Shown: piece after piece, positions 1-9,493 of the stretch
Layout: the number at the start of each line of letters is the position of its first letter
Position numbering within the stretch: position 1 is the first letter of the stretch
Assembly (NCBI RefSeq): GCF_022842045.1
Contig: NZ_JALHQI010000004.1
Span: 1-64,000 of the forward strand
Origin: Arenimonas sp.
Lineage (GTDB): Bacteria; Pseudomonadota; Gammaproteobacteria; Xanthomonadales; Xanthomonadaceae
Direction: 5' to 3'
Length of the DNA: 64,000 nucleotides
Translations under genes and position numbers: made by a program
The notes under the pieces: model-generated
Told to the model about the DNA's origin: nothing
Databases searched by the model: none
The model's input: the letters and a program-made list of their open reading frames with translations, nothing else

Positions 1-132
1 GCCGCGCCCGGCCAGCCCTTCGCCGACGCGCTGCGCTTCGCCTGCGCCTTCGCCGCCCTGTCCACCGAACGCCCGGGCGCCGCGCTGGCGATGCCGGCGC
101 GGGCCGACGTCGCGACACGCTTCGGCGCCTGA
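1..132 (+). CDS. PfkB-family sugar kinase, C-terminal fragment
   Basis: The window opens inside a reading frame that ends with TGA at 130-132, so only the last 43 residues are visible. They read as the C-terminal helix region of a ribokinase/PfkB-type kinase: FADALRFACAFAALSTERPG followed by a short ALAMP segment matches the 'ALRFA.AAAALSVTRPGA..(S/A)MP' pattern that closes this fold. The catalytic Asp and the sugar- and ATP-binding motifs lie before the window, so the substrate (ribose, fructose, pseudouridine and so on) cannot be named. G/C third-position usage matches the neighbours, which supports a genuine coding frame. Confidence 0.6.
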   Translation, partial: AAPGQPFADALRFACAFAALSTERPGAALAMPARADVATRFGA

Positions 133-158
133 GACCGACGCCCGCAGCACGGGACGGC

Positions 159-164
159 TAGAAT
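159..164 (+). promoter_or_regulatory. -10-like element just before dusB (possible leaderless start)
   Basis: TAGAAT lies 8 nt before the dusB ATG with no Shine-Dalgarno sequence between them. If this hexamer is the -10 box, transcription would start at or next to the ATG, giving a leaderless mRNA. No convincing -35 box is visible. Similar arrangements precede thiS, thiG and the S1/P1 nuclease in this window. Confidence 0.4.
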
Positions 165-172
165 GCCGCCCC

Positions 173-1171
173 ATGCAGATCGGCCCCTACCGCATCGAAC
201 CGCGCGTGGTGCTGGCCCCGATGGCCGGCGTCACCGACAAGCCCTTCCGGATGCTGTGCAAGCGCCTGGGCGCGGGGCTGTGCGTGTCGGAGATGACCAT
301 CTCCGACCCGAAGTTCTGGCACACCAACAAGTCGCTGCACCGCATGGACCACGCCGGCGAGCCCGACCCGATCAGCGTTCAGATCGCCGGCACCGACCCG
401 GCGATGCTGGCCGAGGCCGCGCGCTACAACGTCGACCACGGCGCCCAGCTGATCGACATCAACATGGGCTGCCCCGCCAAGAAGGTGTGCAACACCTGGG
501 CCGGCTCGGCGCTGATGCGCGACGAACCGCTGGTGGCGCGCATCCTGTCAGCCGTGGTCGCCGCGGTGGACGTGCCGGTGACGCTGAAGATCCGCACCGG
601 CTGGGCCGCCGACCAGAAGAACGCGCTCACCATCGCGCGCATCGCCGAGGACAGCGGCATCGCCTCGCTGGCGGTGCACGGCCGCACCCGCGACCAGCAC
701 TACACCGGGCACGCCGAGTACGACACCATCGCCGCGGTGAAGGCCGCACTGCGCATCCCGGTGCTGGCCAACGGCGACATCGATTCACCGGAGAAAGCCG
801 CCTTCGTGCTGCGCCACACTGGCGCCGACGCGGTGATGATCGGCCGCGCCGCGCAGGGCCGGCCCTGGATATTCCGCGAAGTCGCGCACTACCTTGCCAC
901 CGGCGAGAAGCTGGCCGAGCCCTCGCTGCAGGAAGTGCGCGACGTGCTGCTGGGCCACCTCGCGCACCTGCACGCGTTCTATGGCGAGGTCGCGGGCGTG
1001 CGCATCGCGCGCAAGCACCTGGGCTGGTACGCGAAGGACCGCCCCGAGAACGCCGCCTTCCGCGCGGTGGTCAATCGCGCCGAAGATGCGGATGCGCAGC
1101 TGCGGCTGACGCGCGAATACTTCGACGCGCTGGTGGCGGGCGTGGCCTGGGACGCCGCGGCCGCGGCGTAA
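173..1171 (+). CDS. dusB: tRNA-dihydrouridine synthase B
   Basis: FMN-dependent enzyme that reduces specific uridines of tRNA to dihydrouridine using NADPH. The 332-residue length is normal for DusB. The N-terminal TIM barrel opens with VLAPMAGVTD, the FMN-loop signature of the family. The catalytic cysteine is C100 in NMGCPAKKV, followed by KIRTGW and the FMN-phosphate segment VLANGDI. The NMGCPAKKVC form favours DusB over DusA or DusC. The gene stands alone: the upstream kinase ends 40 nt earlier and the next gene starts 113 nt later. In many gammaproteobacteria dusB precedes fis; here it does not. Confidence 0.93.
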   Translation: MQIGPYRIEPRVVLAPMAGVTDKPFRMLCKRLGAGLCVSEMTISDPKFWHTNKSLHRMDHAGEPDPISVQIAGTDPAMLAEAARYNVDHGAQLIDINMGCPAKKVCNTWAGSALMRDEPLVARILSAVVAAVDVPVTLKIRTGWAADQKNALTIARIAEDSGIASLAVHGRTRDQHYTGHAEYDTIAAVKAALRIPVLANGDIDSPEKAAFVLRHTGADAVMIGRAAQGRPWIFREVAHYLATGEKLAEPSLQEVRDVLLGHLAHLHAFYGEVAGVRIARKHLGWYAKDRPENAAFRAVVNRAEDADAQLRLTREYFDALVAGVAWDAAAAA

Positions 1172-1284
1172 GGAATCTCCTGCGGTCCACCGGGCAAGGC
1201 CGGTCTTCGCGCCACGCTGCGTTCATAGGAAGGCGCACGATCGCGACGGGCGCATCCCCTGTTCGCCACCCCCGGAGCCTTCCC

Positions 1285-3129
1285 ATGACCCCGCACTCCC
1301 CCGTTGTTTCGCCGACGGCCAAACGGTCGTCCCTGCGGCGCCTGCTGTTCGCCGCCACGCTGTTCCTCGTCGCCAGCGCCCCCGCGCTGGCCGCGGACTG
1401 GGTCGCGCGCCACGGCCTCACGCCCGCGCAGTACCAATCCGCGTTTGAAGAATTCACCGGCAAGGGCTTCCGCCTGGTATCGGTGAGCGGCTATGACGGC
1501 GGCCGCGGCCAGGCCCGCTACGCCGCGGTCTGGAAGAAGCAGGCCGGCCCGGCCTGGGCCGCGCGCCACGGCATGAGCGCCGAGCAGTACCAGGCCGCAT
1601 TCAACAGCTTCAACCAGCAGGGCTACCGACTCACCTACGTCAACGGTTACGCGGTTGGCGACACCGCGCAGTACGCCGCCATCTGGACCAAGACCGGCGG
1701 CCCCGCCATGGCCGCGCGCCACGGCCTCACCGCGGCGCAGTACCAGGCCGCGGTGACCGAGCTTTCCGGCCAGGGCTACGCGCTCAAGCACGTCAGCGCC
1801 TACACCGTCGGCAACGCGCCGCGCTTCGCCGCGATCTTCGAGAAGGGCGGCCCGGCCTGGGTCGCGCGCCATGGCCTGACGTCGGCGCAGTACCAGGCGG
1901 CGTTCAACGAATTCACCCGCCAGGGCTACCGGCTGGGCGTGGCCAGCGGCTACCGCGACGGCGGCAGCGACCGCTACGCCGCGGTCTGGACCAAGACTGG
2001 CGGTCCGCAGTGGTCGGCCCGCCACGGCACGCCGGCGGCGCACTACCAGGCCGTCTTCGACAACCACCGCTACCAGTCGTGGGAACCGGACTACGTCGAG
2101 GCCTTCAATGGCGCCGACGGCGTGCGCTTCAACACGATCTGGCGCAACACCACCTTCTCCGCCAAGGACCTGAAGCTGATCGAGGACAAAGCCCGCGCCT
2201 ACATGCGCGCCAACGACATGCCGGGGCTCTCGATCGCGGTGATGCGCAACGACAAGCTCGTGTATGCAGCCGGCTTCGGCGTGGCCGACAAGGACAGCGG
2301 CATGCCGGTCAGCCCGATGCATCGCTTCCGCGTCGCCAGCGTGTCCAAGCCGATCACCCACGTGGCCATCGTCAACCTCGACAACACCACCTCGCTGGGC
2401 CTGAACGACCGCGTTTTCGGCGCCAACAGCATCCTGGGCGGCACCTACGCCACGCCGGCCTCCAACCCGGACATCGAGGACATCACGGTCGACCACCTGA
2501 TCCGCCACCGCGCCGGCTTCCGCCGCATCAACAGCAACGGCAACGGCAGCGACCCGATGTTCGCCTACACCGGCACCGACCACGACGGCCTGATCAACTG
2601 GGCGCTGGAGAACTACCCGCTCGGCTACACCCCCGGCACCACCCCCGCCGGCCTGACCGGCCAGGACATGTACTCGAACTTCGGCTACTGCCTGTTGGGC
2701 CGGGTGATCGAGGCGCGGTCGGGCAAGTCCTACGAGGCCTACGTGCGCGACGCCCTGCTCAAGCCCGCCGGCGCCGGCGATATCGTGATCGGCGGCGACA
2801 AGCTGGCCGACCGCAAGCCTGGCGAGGTGGTCTACTACGGCAGCGGCGCCTACTCCAGCGTCAAGCCGCAGCGCTTCGACTCGCACGGCGGCTGGATCGC
2901 GCGGCCGATGGACCTGCTGCGCTTCATGCGCCACACGCGCGGCATCCTGGCGCCGTACTACCACAACGGCGAAATGAGCGGCACGACCGCGACTTACGAC
3001 CAGCGTGCCGGCGGCTTCGGCCTGGTGGCCGTCAGCAATTCCAATAACGGCAGCACCGCGCAGATGAAGGCGATGATGGATTCGATCGCCGACGACGTGG
3101 ACAACTGGCCGGCGATCGATCTGTTCTGA
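1285..3129 (+). CDS. Secreted class C beta-lactamase-family serine hydrolase with five N-terminal tandem repeats
   Basis: A 614-residue exported protein. ATG at 1285 gives a signal peptide with cleavage around residue 36 (APALA). Longer upstream starts would run through dusB and are rejected. Residues ~38-290 hold five copies of a ~45-50-residue repeat, each opening with W-x-ARHG-x(5)-YQ and ending near YAA(V/I)W; this matches the bacterial tandem repeat domain BTRD1. Residues ~300-614 form a serine beta-lactamase-like hydrolase with S352-V-S-K355 (SxxK), Y463-S-N (YxN) and H534-G-G in place of KTG. Family members include D-aminopeptidases, esterases and polyglycine hydrolases. The repeats probably bind the substrate or cell surface; the substrate is not deducible. 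Confidence 0.85.
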   Translation: MTPHSPVVSPTAKRSSLRRLLFAATLFLVASAPALAADWVARHGLTPAQYQSAFEEFTGKGFRLVSVSGYDGGRGQARYAAVWKKQAGPAWAARHGMSAEQYQAAFNSFNQQGYRLTYVNGYAVGDTAQYAAIWTKTGGPAMAARHGLTAAQYQAAVTELSGQGYALKHVSAYTVGNAPRFAAIFEKGGPAWVARHGLTSAQYQAAFNEFTRQGYRLGVASGYRDGGSDRYAAVWTKTGGPQWSARHGTPAAHYQAVFDNHRYQSWEPDYVEAFNGADGVRFNTIWRNTTFSAKDLKLIEDKARAYMRANDMPGLSIAVMRNDKLVYAAGFGVADKDSGMPVSPMHRFRVASVSKPITHVAIVNLDNTTSLGLNDRVFGANSILGGTYATPASNPDIEDITVDHLIRHRAGFRRINSNGNGSDPMFAYTGTDHDGLINWALENYPLGYTPGTTPAGLTGQDMYSNFGYCLLGRVIEARSGKSYEAYVRDALLKPAGAGDIVIGGDKLADRKPGEVVYYGSGAYSSVKPQRFDSHGGWIARPMDLLRFMRHTRGILAPYYHNGEMSGTTATYDQRAGGFGLVAVSNSNNGSTAQMKAMMDSIADDVDNWPAIDLF

Positions 3130-3163
3130 CGCCGCACCGGCACGAAGCGCGCGGCCCCGGGGG

Positions 3164-4210
3164 CTAGCGCGCTGCCTGGGTCGCCGCCCCGTCCGCTTCG
3201 GGCGCGGGCGGCGCCTCCCAGATACGGTTCCACATCTGCGACAGCCTGCGGCTGGCTTCCCATGGCCAGCTGATCTGCTGCGGCGGGATTTCGCGCCAGC
3301 CCAGGCCTTCGCGCTCGGCCACCACGAAGCGGAAGGTGTAGTCGGGCTCGGCGCCCATGCGAAGGTCGCTGAGTACCAGCTGGCGATCGCGCACCTCGGC
3401 CTTCATGTAGCCATGGTTGAACCACTGGAGTCGCCGCACGGCCGCGTAGTCGCCGACGCGTGCGAGCGTCTGGGTGTCGGACGGATGCGCCCGGAACACC
3501 ATCGGCCCCGAATCCGCCACCAGCGAGCGCTCGCCTTCCAGGAAGCCCTCCGGCGTCATCACCACCACCCGCCACAGCAGCGTGTTGAACGGCATCGGCA
3601 CCGAGAATCGCGGCGCATCCTGCAGGCCCAGCGTCGCCAGCGTGCGTTCGGCCTGCCGATCCACCAGCCACTTCGCCGTGAGCGACCAGCCGATGTAGGA
3701 AGTGCTGAGCGCCAGCCCGACCACCAGCGCCCTGCGCGCCGCGTCACGCTCGCGCCAGGACCAGGCCAGCACGCAGGCCACCAGCAGCGGCAGGGTGTAC
3801 AGCGGGTCGATGATGAACAGGCTCGACCACATCGCCGGCGACACCGGCACCGGCCACCACAGCTGCGTGCCGTAAACGGTGAAGGCATCGAGCACCGGAT
3901 GCGTGACCAGGGCCAGTGCGATCGCCGCGAACCAGCGCCCGGGCGATTCGGCCACCCGCCCGCCCAGCGCGCGGAACCCGGCCCAGATCAAGAAGGCCAG
4001 CGGCAGCAGGACGAACAGCGAGTGCGAGGGCCCGCGGTGCCAGGTCATCATCGCCACCGGGTCCAGGTCCATCGGCAGCATCACGAAGCTGTCGAGGTCG
4101 GGCAGCGTGCCCAGCGCCGCACCAGCCAGCAGCGCGGCGCGGCGATGGCCGGCGGGGGCGACGGCGGCCGCAAGCGCGCCGCCGAGGACGATCTGCGAAA
4201 GGGAGTCCAT
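3164..4210 (-). CDS. YdjM-family inner-membrane metal-dependent hydrolase
   Basis: A 348-residue membrane protein of the YdjM (LexA-binding, membrane-bound metal-dependent hydrolase) family. The N-terminus has MDSLSQIVLGGALAAA, the LPDLDSF segment and TWHRGPSHSL, which carry the Asp/His residues conserved in the family. Several hydrophobic helices follow in roughly the first 180 residues. The C-terminal ~150 residues look soluble and exposed and are less conserved. E. coli YdjM is SOS-induced, but I see no clear LexA box here. The start ATG at 4210 is the first in the frame. Biochemical role unknown. It lies 131 nt downstream of the phosphoesterase gene on the same strand. Confidence 0.8.
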   Translation of the reverse strand: MDSLSQIVLGGALAAAVAPAGHRRAALLAGAALGTLPDLDSFVMLPMDLDPVAMMTWHRGPSHSLFVLLPLAFLIWAGFRALGGRVAESPGRWFAAIALALVTHPVLDAFTVYGTQLWWPVPVSPAMWSSLFIIDPLYTLPLLVACVLAWSWRERDAARRALVVGLALSTSYIGWSLTAKWLVDRQAERTLATLGLQDAPRFSVPMPFNTLLWRVVVMTPEGFLEGERSLVADSGPMVFRAHPSDTQTLARVGDYAAVRRLQWFNHGYMKAEVRDRQLVLSDLRMGAEPDYTFRFVVAEREGLGWREIPPQQISWPWEASRRLSQMWNRIWEAPPAPEADGAATQAAR

Positions 4211-4341
4211 GGCCGGATGCTAATCGACCGGCGAGTCGCCGTGGCGTGATGCGGCGATGACGGCCAGGCCCCGGGCGCCGATCCTTCGCGTGTTGGTTCC
4301 AGCGCCGCCTTGCCTTGGCGCCGATCGCTGCCGCGGGCCCG

Positions 4342-5151
4342 TCAGGCCGCCTGGGCCAAAGCCAGCCGCCGCGTCGGCGCGCGCGCCGGCAACCGCGCCA
4401 GCTCGGTGCCATCGTGGCGCAGCAGCACCAGGCTGCCGTCCGCATCTTCCGCCAGCGCCGTCAGGCTCTCGACCCAATCGCCGTCGTTGCCGTAGACCAG
4501 CCCGTCCACCTCGCGCAGCGCCGCGCGGTGGATGTGCCCGCACAGCACGCCGTCGAGGCCGCGCCGGCGGGCATCGTCCAGCCCCGCCTGCACGAAGCGG
4601 GCGATGTAGCGCTCGGCCGCCCCGCTCTGCCGCTTAAGGAAATCGGCCAGCGACCAGTAGCGCAGCCCGAACCGGCGCCGCGCCCGGTTGGTCACGCGGT
4701 TGCCGGCCAGGATGCGGTCGTAGAGCCAGTCGCCGAAGCGCTCCTGGAAGCCGCCGAAGTGGGTGACCGCGTCGTAGTCGTCGCCGTGCGTCACCAGCAG
4801 CCGGCGGCCGTCGGCCAGCTGGTGGATGGCGCGACGGCGTACCTGCATCGCCGGCAGCATCAGCCCGCAAAAACGGCGGATCGGGCGGTCGTGGTTGCCC
4901 GGCACGTAGATCAGTTCGGTGCCGGCGCGCGCCAGTTCGTGCAGCGCCTCCACCACCCGGTTCTGGTCGGCGCCCCAGGCGGCGCGGCGCTGGGCCATCC
5001 ACCACAGGTCCACGATGTCGCCCACCAGGTACAGGCGCCGCGTGCTCAGCCCGTCGAGGAAGGTCGCCAGCTCGGCCGCGTGGCAATTGCGCGAACCCAG
5101 GTGCACGTCGGAGAGGAAGACCGCGCGCTGCCGGCGCGTCGCGGCGGCCAT
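4342..5151 (-). CDS. LpxH-like metallophosphoesterase, coupled to the OlsF-like gene
   Basis: A 269-residue calcineurin-like phosphoesterase related to UDP-2,3-diacylglucosamine diphosphatase. Metal-site motifs appear in order: FLSDVHLGS, VGDIVDLWW, VPGNHD, THGDDYD and CGHIHRA. The start ATG at 5151 overlaps the upstream stop codon as TGATG, so the gene is translationally coupled to the acyltransferase gene before it; a longer in-frame ORF reaching into that gene is an artefact. The family name suggests lipid A synthesis, but coupling to an ornithine-lipid acyltransferase makes another lipid-headgroup pyrophosphatase or phosphatase role equally plausible. The canonical lpxH is expected elsewhere in the genome, so I do not assign that symbol. 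Confidence 0.82.
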   Translation of the reverse strand: MAAATRRQRAVFLSDVHLGSRNCHAAELATFLDGLSTRRLYLVGDIVDLWWMAQRRAAWGADQNRVVEALHELARAGTELIYVPGNHDRPIRRFCGLMLPAMQVRRRAIHQLADGRRLLVTHGDDYDAVTHFGGFQERFGDWLYDRILAGNRVTNRARRRFGLRYWSLADFLKRQSGAAERYIARFVQAGLDDARRRGLDGVLCGHIHRAALREVDGLVYGNDGDWVESLTALAEDADGSLVLLRHDGTELARLPARAPTRRLALAQAA

Positions 5152-6872
5152 CACGCCGCCTCGCCCGCCGCCAGCGCCGCGGGCACGGGGCCAAGGTAGC
5201 GCTCGCGCTTGCGCGGCCGGACCCGCGCCAGGTCCACCTCCACCAGCCCGTCCACCGCATTGTTGAAGGCCGGGTCCACGCCGAAGGCCAGGAAGCGCGC
5301 GCCGCCGGGCTCGCACAGTTCGGTGTATTGCTTGTAGAGCGTGGGCACCCGCGCGCCCAGCGCACCGAGGTTGGCCTTGAGCACGCGGAAGGCATCCTCG
5401 GCGCCCAGCTCGCCCCAGGCCGGCGGCGCGGCCAGGAAACGGAACGGCCGGTTCGCCACCACTTCGCCGCGGTGGCCGCCGAAGTAGCGGTCGTAGTAGG
5501 CCACCAGCTGCTCGCGCGCCGCGATCGGCAGCTCGGCGCTGATCGTCACCGGCCCGAACAGGTAGCGCACGCCGGGATGCGCGCGCAGGTAGGCGCCGAT
5601 GCCCAGCCACAGGTAGTCGAGGCTGCGCGTGCCCTGGTAGGCCGGCGCCACGAAGCTGCGGCCCAGCTCCATGCCCTGCGCCAGCCGCGGCAGCAGTTCG
5701 CACGGGTAGCGGAACAGGGACGCGGTGTAGAACCCCTCGCGGCCGCGCTCGGCCAGCACCTGCTCGCCGTGGGCGATGCGGTAGGCGCCGGCGATCTCCA
5801 GTGCCTCCGGGTCCCACAGCACCAGGTGGTCGTACCAGCTGTCGTAAGCGTCGAGGTCGAGCTTGCGGCCGGTGCCTTCGCCCGCCGCGCGGAAGGTCAG
5901 TTCGCGCAGGCGGCCGATCTCGCGCAGCAGCGGCGAGTCGGTGGCGAGGCGGCCGGCGTGGATGCGCTTGCCGTCGGGCGTGCTGCCCAGCAGCGGCAGC
6001 TTCGCCAGCTCCGCCACCAGCGACCGGCGGTTGACCGCGTGCACCAGCGGCTCGGGCCCTCGGGCGGCGGCCTCGCGGCGCGAGCCGATGGCATACAGGG
6101 CCTGCCGCACCGAGGCCAGCGCGTTCGCCGGCGGCTGGTCGTCCCTGATCTGCAGCGGCCGGCCAATGCGCAGCGCGATGCGGCTGCCGCGGCGGGCGAA
6201 CAGCTCGCGCGGCAACAGGGCCGTGCCCGCCGGCCTGAACAACGCCGATGCGCCGTAGAACAGCGCAGAATTGCGCGCCCCGATCCGCACCGGCAGCACC
6301 GGTGCCCCGCTCGCCTTCGCGAAATGCAGGAAGCCCTTGCGCCAGCGCCCGTCGCGCACGCCCTGCAGCCCCAGGCGCGAGACTTCGCCGGCCGGGAACA
6401 CGATCACGCATTCCTCCCGCGCCAGCGCCGCGTCCACCGCGGCCAGGCTGTCGGCGTCGGGCTTGCCGCCCAGGATGCGCAGCGGCAGCAGCAGGTCGCG
6501 CAGCGGCTCGACCGCGCCCAGGAAATCATTGGCCAGGATGCGCACGTCGCGGCGAATGCCCGTGACCAGGTGCAGCAGCGCCAGCGCGTCCAGCGCGCCC
6601 GACGGGTGGTTGGCGACGATCAGCAGTCGCCCGGCTTGCGGGATGCGCTCGCGCTCGACCTGGTCGACGGTGTAGCGGACCTGCAGGTGGTCCAGCGCCG
6701 CCTCGACGAAAGCGCGGCCGCGCAGGTGGGCGTTGTCGGCCAGGAAGCGTTCCGCTTCGTCCAGCCCGGACCACTTGCCCAGTCCCCGCACCAGCGGACG
6801 TGCCAGCTTGCCCGGCGGGCCCTCGAACCACTTCGGATAGCGTTCGGCCAGGCGACGCTCGAGCTCGATCAT
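5151..6872 (-). CDS. OlsF-like fusion of PlsC-type and OlsB-type acyltransferases
   Basis: A 573-residue two-domain protein. The N-terminal half (~1-280) is a lysophospholipid acyltransferase-type domain with VANHPSGALD (NHxxxxD) and VIFPAGEVSR (FPxGE). The C-terminal half (~300-560) is a GNAT-like hemolysin/OlsB domain with FYTASLFRYP, ELGRSFVAP and YLWLGIGAYL. This architecture matches OlsF, described in Serratia as performing both acylations of ornithine-lipid synthesis (N-acylation by the OlsB-like part, O-acylation by the PlsC-like part). It is the first gene of the minus-strand pair with the phosphoesterase and diverges from metK across ~197 bp. Product assignment is by domain layout; substrate identity is inference. 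Confidence 0.85.
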   Translation of the reverse strand: MIELERRLAERYPKWFEGPPGKLARPLVRGLGKWSGLDEAERFLADNAHLRGRAFVEAALDHLQVRYTVDQVERERIPQAGRLLIVANHPSGALDALALLHLVTGIRRDVRILANDFLGAVEPLRDLLLPLRILGGKPDADSLAAVDAALAREECVIVFPAGEVSRLGLQGVRDGRWRKGFLHFAKASGAPVLPVRIGARNSALFYGASALFRPAGTALLPRELFARRGSRIALRIGRPLQIRDDQPPANALASVRQALYAIGSRREAAARGPEPLVHAVNRRSLVAELAKLPLLGSTPDGKRIHAGRLATDSPLLREIGRLRELTFRAAGEGTGRKLDLDAYDSWYDHLVLWDPEALEIAGAYRIAHGEQVLAERGREGFYTASLFRYPCELLPRLAQGMELGRSFVAPAYQGTRSLDYLWLGIGAYLRAHPGVRYLFGPVTISAELPIAAREQLVAYYDRYFGGHRGEVVANRPFRFLAAPPAWGELGAEDAFRVLKANLGALGARVPTLYKQYTELCEPGGARFLAFGVDPAFNNAVDGLVEVDLARVRPRKRERYLGPVPAALAAGEAA

Positions 6873-7015
6873 GGGCAGCCCCCGTGCTTGCGACGGCGGC
6901 AGCTTGGCGCCCGCGCCTGACAGCCCGGTGAAACCTCGGCGTCAGCGGGGTGACAGCCGGCTTAACCGGGAGGCAACATGGCCGGGCGCAGGATGCACCC
7001 CGGGGCCCGGGCGTG

Positions 7016-7021
7016 TATCAT
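7016..7021 (+). promoter_or_regulatory. Putative -10 box of metK
   Basis: TATCAT lies 48 nt before the metK ATG within the ~197-bp gap between the OlsF-like gene and metK. It predicts a short leader of about 40 nt with AAGGGA as ribosome-binding site. The leader is too short for an aptamer, and I see no SAM-riboswitch motif. Confidence 0.4.
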
Positions 7022-7069
7022 GCCCGCCCCCACCCATCCTTTCATCTCAATCAAGGGATATAAGCGACG

Positions 7070-8308
<1,239 letters not shown>

Positions 8309-8318
8309 CCGCTTCGCT

Positions 8319-8342
8319 CCCTCTCCCGCTCGCGGGAGAGGG
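8319..8342. repeat. CCCTCTCCCG palindrome downstream of metK
   Basis: Perfect 10-bp inverted repeat (CCCTCTCCCG, loop CTCG, CGGGAGAGGG). This looks like the common 'CCCTCTCCC' intergenic palindrome of Pseudomonadota and precedes the metK terminator hairpin. Confidence 0.6.
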
Positions 8343-8358
8343 CCGGGGAGAGGGAAAC

Positions 8359-8384
8359 CGGGCCGCGAAAGCGGCCCGTCTTGC
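8359..8384 (+). terminator. Rho-independent terminator of metK
   Basis: Perfect 8-bp stem CGGGCCGC / GCGGCCCG closed by a GAAA tetraloop and followed by TCTT. It lies between metK and the convergent VOC gene and could serve both strands, although the downstream T-run is short. Confidence 0.65.
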
Positions 8385-8386
8385 AT

Positions 8387-8782
8387 TCACGCCATCGAAT
8401 GCAGCCCGATCACATTGCCCTCGGTGTCCCGCACCAGCGCGCAAAACCCATGCTCGCCGATGGGCATCTTCGCCTGCACCAGCGCACCGCCCGCGGCCAC
8501 GGCGCGCGCCGCCTGCACCCCGCAGTCCTCGCAGCCAAAGTAGACCAGCGTGCCGCCCGCGCCAGGGCTGAAGCCTTCCTGCTTCACCAGCATGCCGCCC
8601 GAGCCGTAGCCGGTCATGCCGTTCTCCCGATCCATCGGGAACATCCACATGTCCATCTCCATACCGGGAGTCGGCGAGGGCATGTGCCCGAGCCTGCAGT
8701 CGAACACCGCTTCGTAGAACGCCTTCGCACGCGCCATGTCGGCCACGTAGATTTCGAAATGCACCACCGGGTTGCTGCTCAT
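8387..8782 (-). CDS. VOC (glyoxalase/bleomycin-resistance-like) family protein
   Basis: A 131-residue single-domain vicinal-oxygen-chelate protein. The ATG at 8782 is chosen over the longer frame (to 8827) because AGGAGG stands six bases before it. The start VVHFEIYVADMARAKAFYEA is typical of the fold, followed by a central GTLVYFGCEDCGV and a final LVRDTEGNVIGLHS carrying a likely ligand-binding residue. Members act as glyoxalases, dioxygenases or antibiotic-binding proteins; nothing here selects a substrate. It converges on metK and is probably a lone gene. Confidence 0.82.
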   Translation of the reverse strand: MSSNPVVHFEIYVADMARAKAFYEAVFDCRLGHMPSPTPGMEMDMWMFPMDRENGMTGYGSGGMLVKQEGFSPGAGGTLVYFGCEDCGVQAARAVAAGGALVQAKMPIGEHGFCALVRDTEGNVIGLHSMA

Positions 8783-8836
8783 GGGCACCTCCTGGGGTAT
8801 GTCGCCAGTGCCGCGCCATTCTGGCATCTTGCCGGC

Positions 8837-9493
8837 ATGGTCGAAGCCCCGCGCCCCGACGCCCGCCGCCCCCTGGCCACCCGCGACGCCGGCTGGGCCC
8901 GGGGGCTGGCCGCCGCGCTGGCGCGGGCCCGGGTCAGCCCCGACCTCATCTCGGCCATCAGCATCCCGGTCGCCGTGGCCGGCGCCGCCGCCCTGCTCTG
9001 GCTGCCGGCGCCCTGGGGTCCGGTGCTGTGCGCCGTGGCCGTGCAGCTGCGCCTGCTGTGCAACCTGCTCGACGGCATGGTGGCGGTGGAAGGCGGGCTG
9101 GGCGGCCCGACCGGCCCGCTGTGGAACGAAGTCCCGGACCGGGTCGCCGATTCGCTCTTCATCGTTGCCCTGGGCATGGCCGCCGGCGAGCCCGTCCTGG
9201 GCTGGGCTGGCGCGCTGTTGGCGGCACTGACGGCCTACGTCCGCACCACGGGCGGTGCGCTGGGCTTCGCCCAGGACTTCAGCGGCGTGCAGTCGAAGCC
9301 GCGCCGCATGTTCGTCATGACGATCGGCTGCCTGGTGGCCGCGGCCGCGCCGGGGTGGGACGACGCCGCGCGGGCGCTGGACGTGGCGGCCTGGACGATC
9401 GCCGTGGGCTCGGCACTGACCTGCCTGACGCGGTTGCAGGGGCTGGCCCGCCAGCTGCGCGAACGCGCCGCGGCGACCCGGGATGGCGCCTGA
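8837..9493 (+). CDS. YnbA-like CDP-alcohol phosphatidyltransferase with altered signature
   Basis: A 218-residue integral membrane protein of the CDP-alcohol phosphatidyltransferase family, which joins a CDP-diacylglycerol-type donor to an alcohol. The normal signature DxxDGxxAR-x8-GxxxDxxxD is present in altered form: N76-LL-D79-G80-MV-A83-V84, then G93-PLW-N97-EVP-D101. Thus Asp1 and Asp3 are Asn and the Arg is Val. From memory, E. coli YnbA has the same two Asn changes, so this is a subfamily trait rather than decay. The stop overlaps the next ATG (TGATG), and a CdsA-like gene follows, recalling the ynbAB pair. The acceptor alcohol is unknown. Confidence 0.78.
   Translation: MVEAPRPDARRPLATRDAGWARGLAAALARARVSPDLISAISIPVAVAGAAALLWLPAPWGPVLCAVAVQLRLLCNLLDGMVAVEGGLGGPTGPLWNEVPDRVADSLFIVALGMAAGEPVLGWAGALLAALTAYVRTTGGALGFAQDFSGVQSKPRRMFVMTIGCLVAAAAPGWDDAARALDVAAWTIAVGSALTCLTRLQGLARQLRERAAATRDGA

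Noticed and set aside
979-2964. Long minus-strand ORF opposite dusB and the serine hydrolase
   Set aside because: Typical GC-rich antisense artefact: Val/Ala/Gly/Arg composition, no start context and no domain.
163-3129. Single 988-residue ORF spanning dusB and the serine hydrolase
   Set aside because: Its first ~370 residues are out of frame with dusB, Arg/Pro-rich and without a domain. The real protein starts at 1285 with a signal peptide.
4342-6411. 689-residue ORF joining the phosphoesterase to upstream sequence
   Set aside because: Upstream residues are a wrong-frame reading of the OlsF-like gene. The coupled ATG at 5151 gives the normal phosphoesterase.
6873-7069. SAM riboswitch before metK
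   Set aside because: The leader predicted from the -10 box is about 40 nt and I found no SAM-I/II/III motif in the gap.
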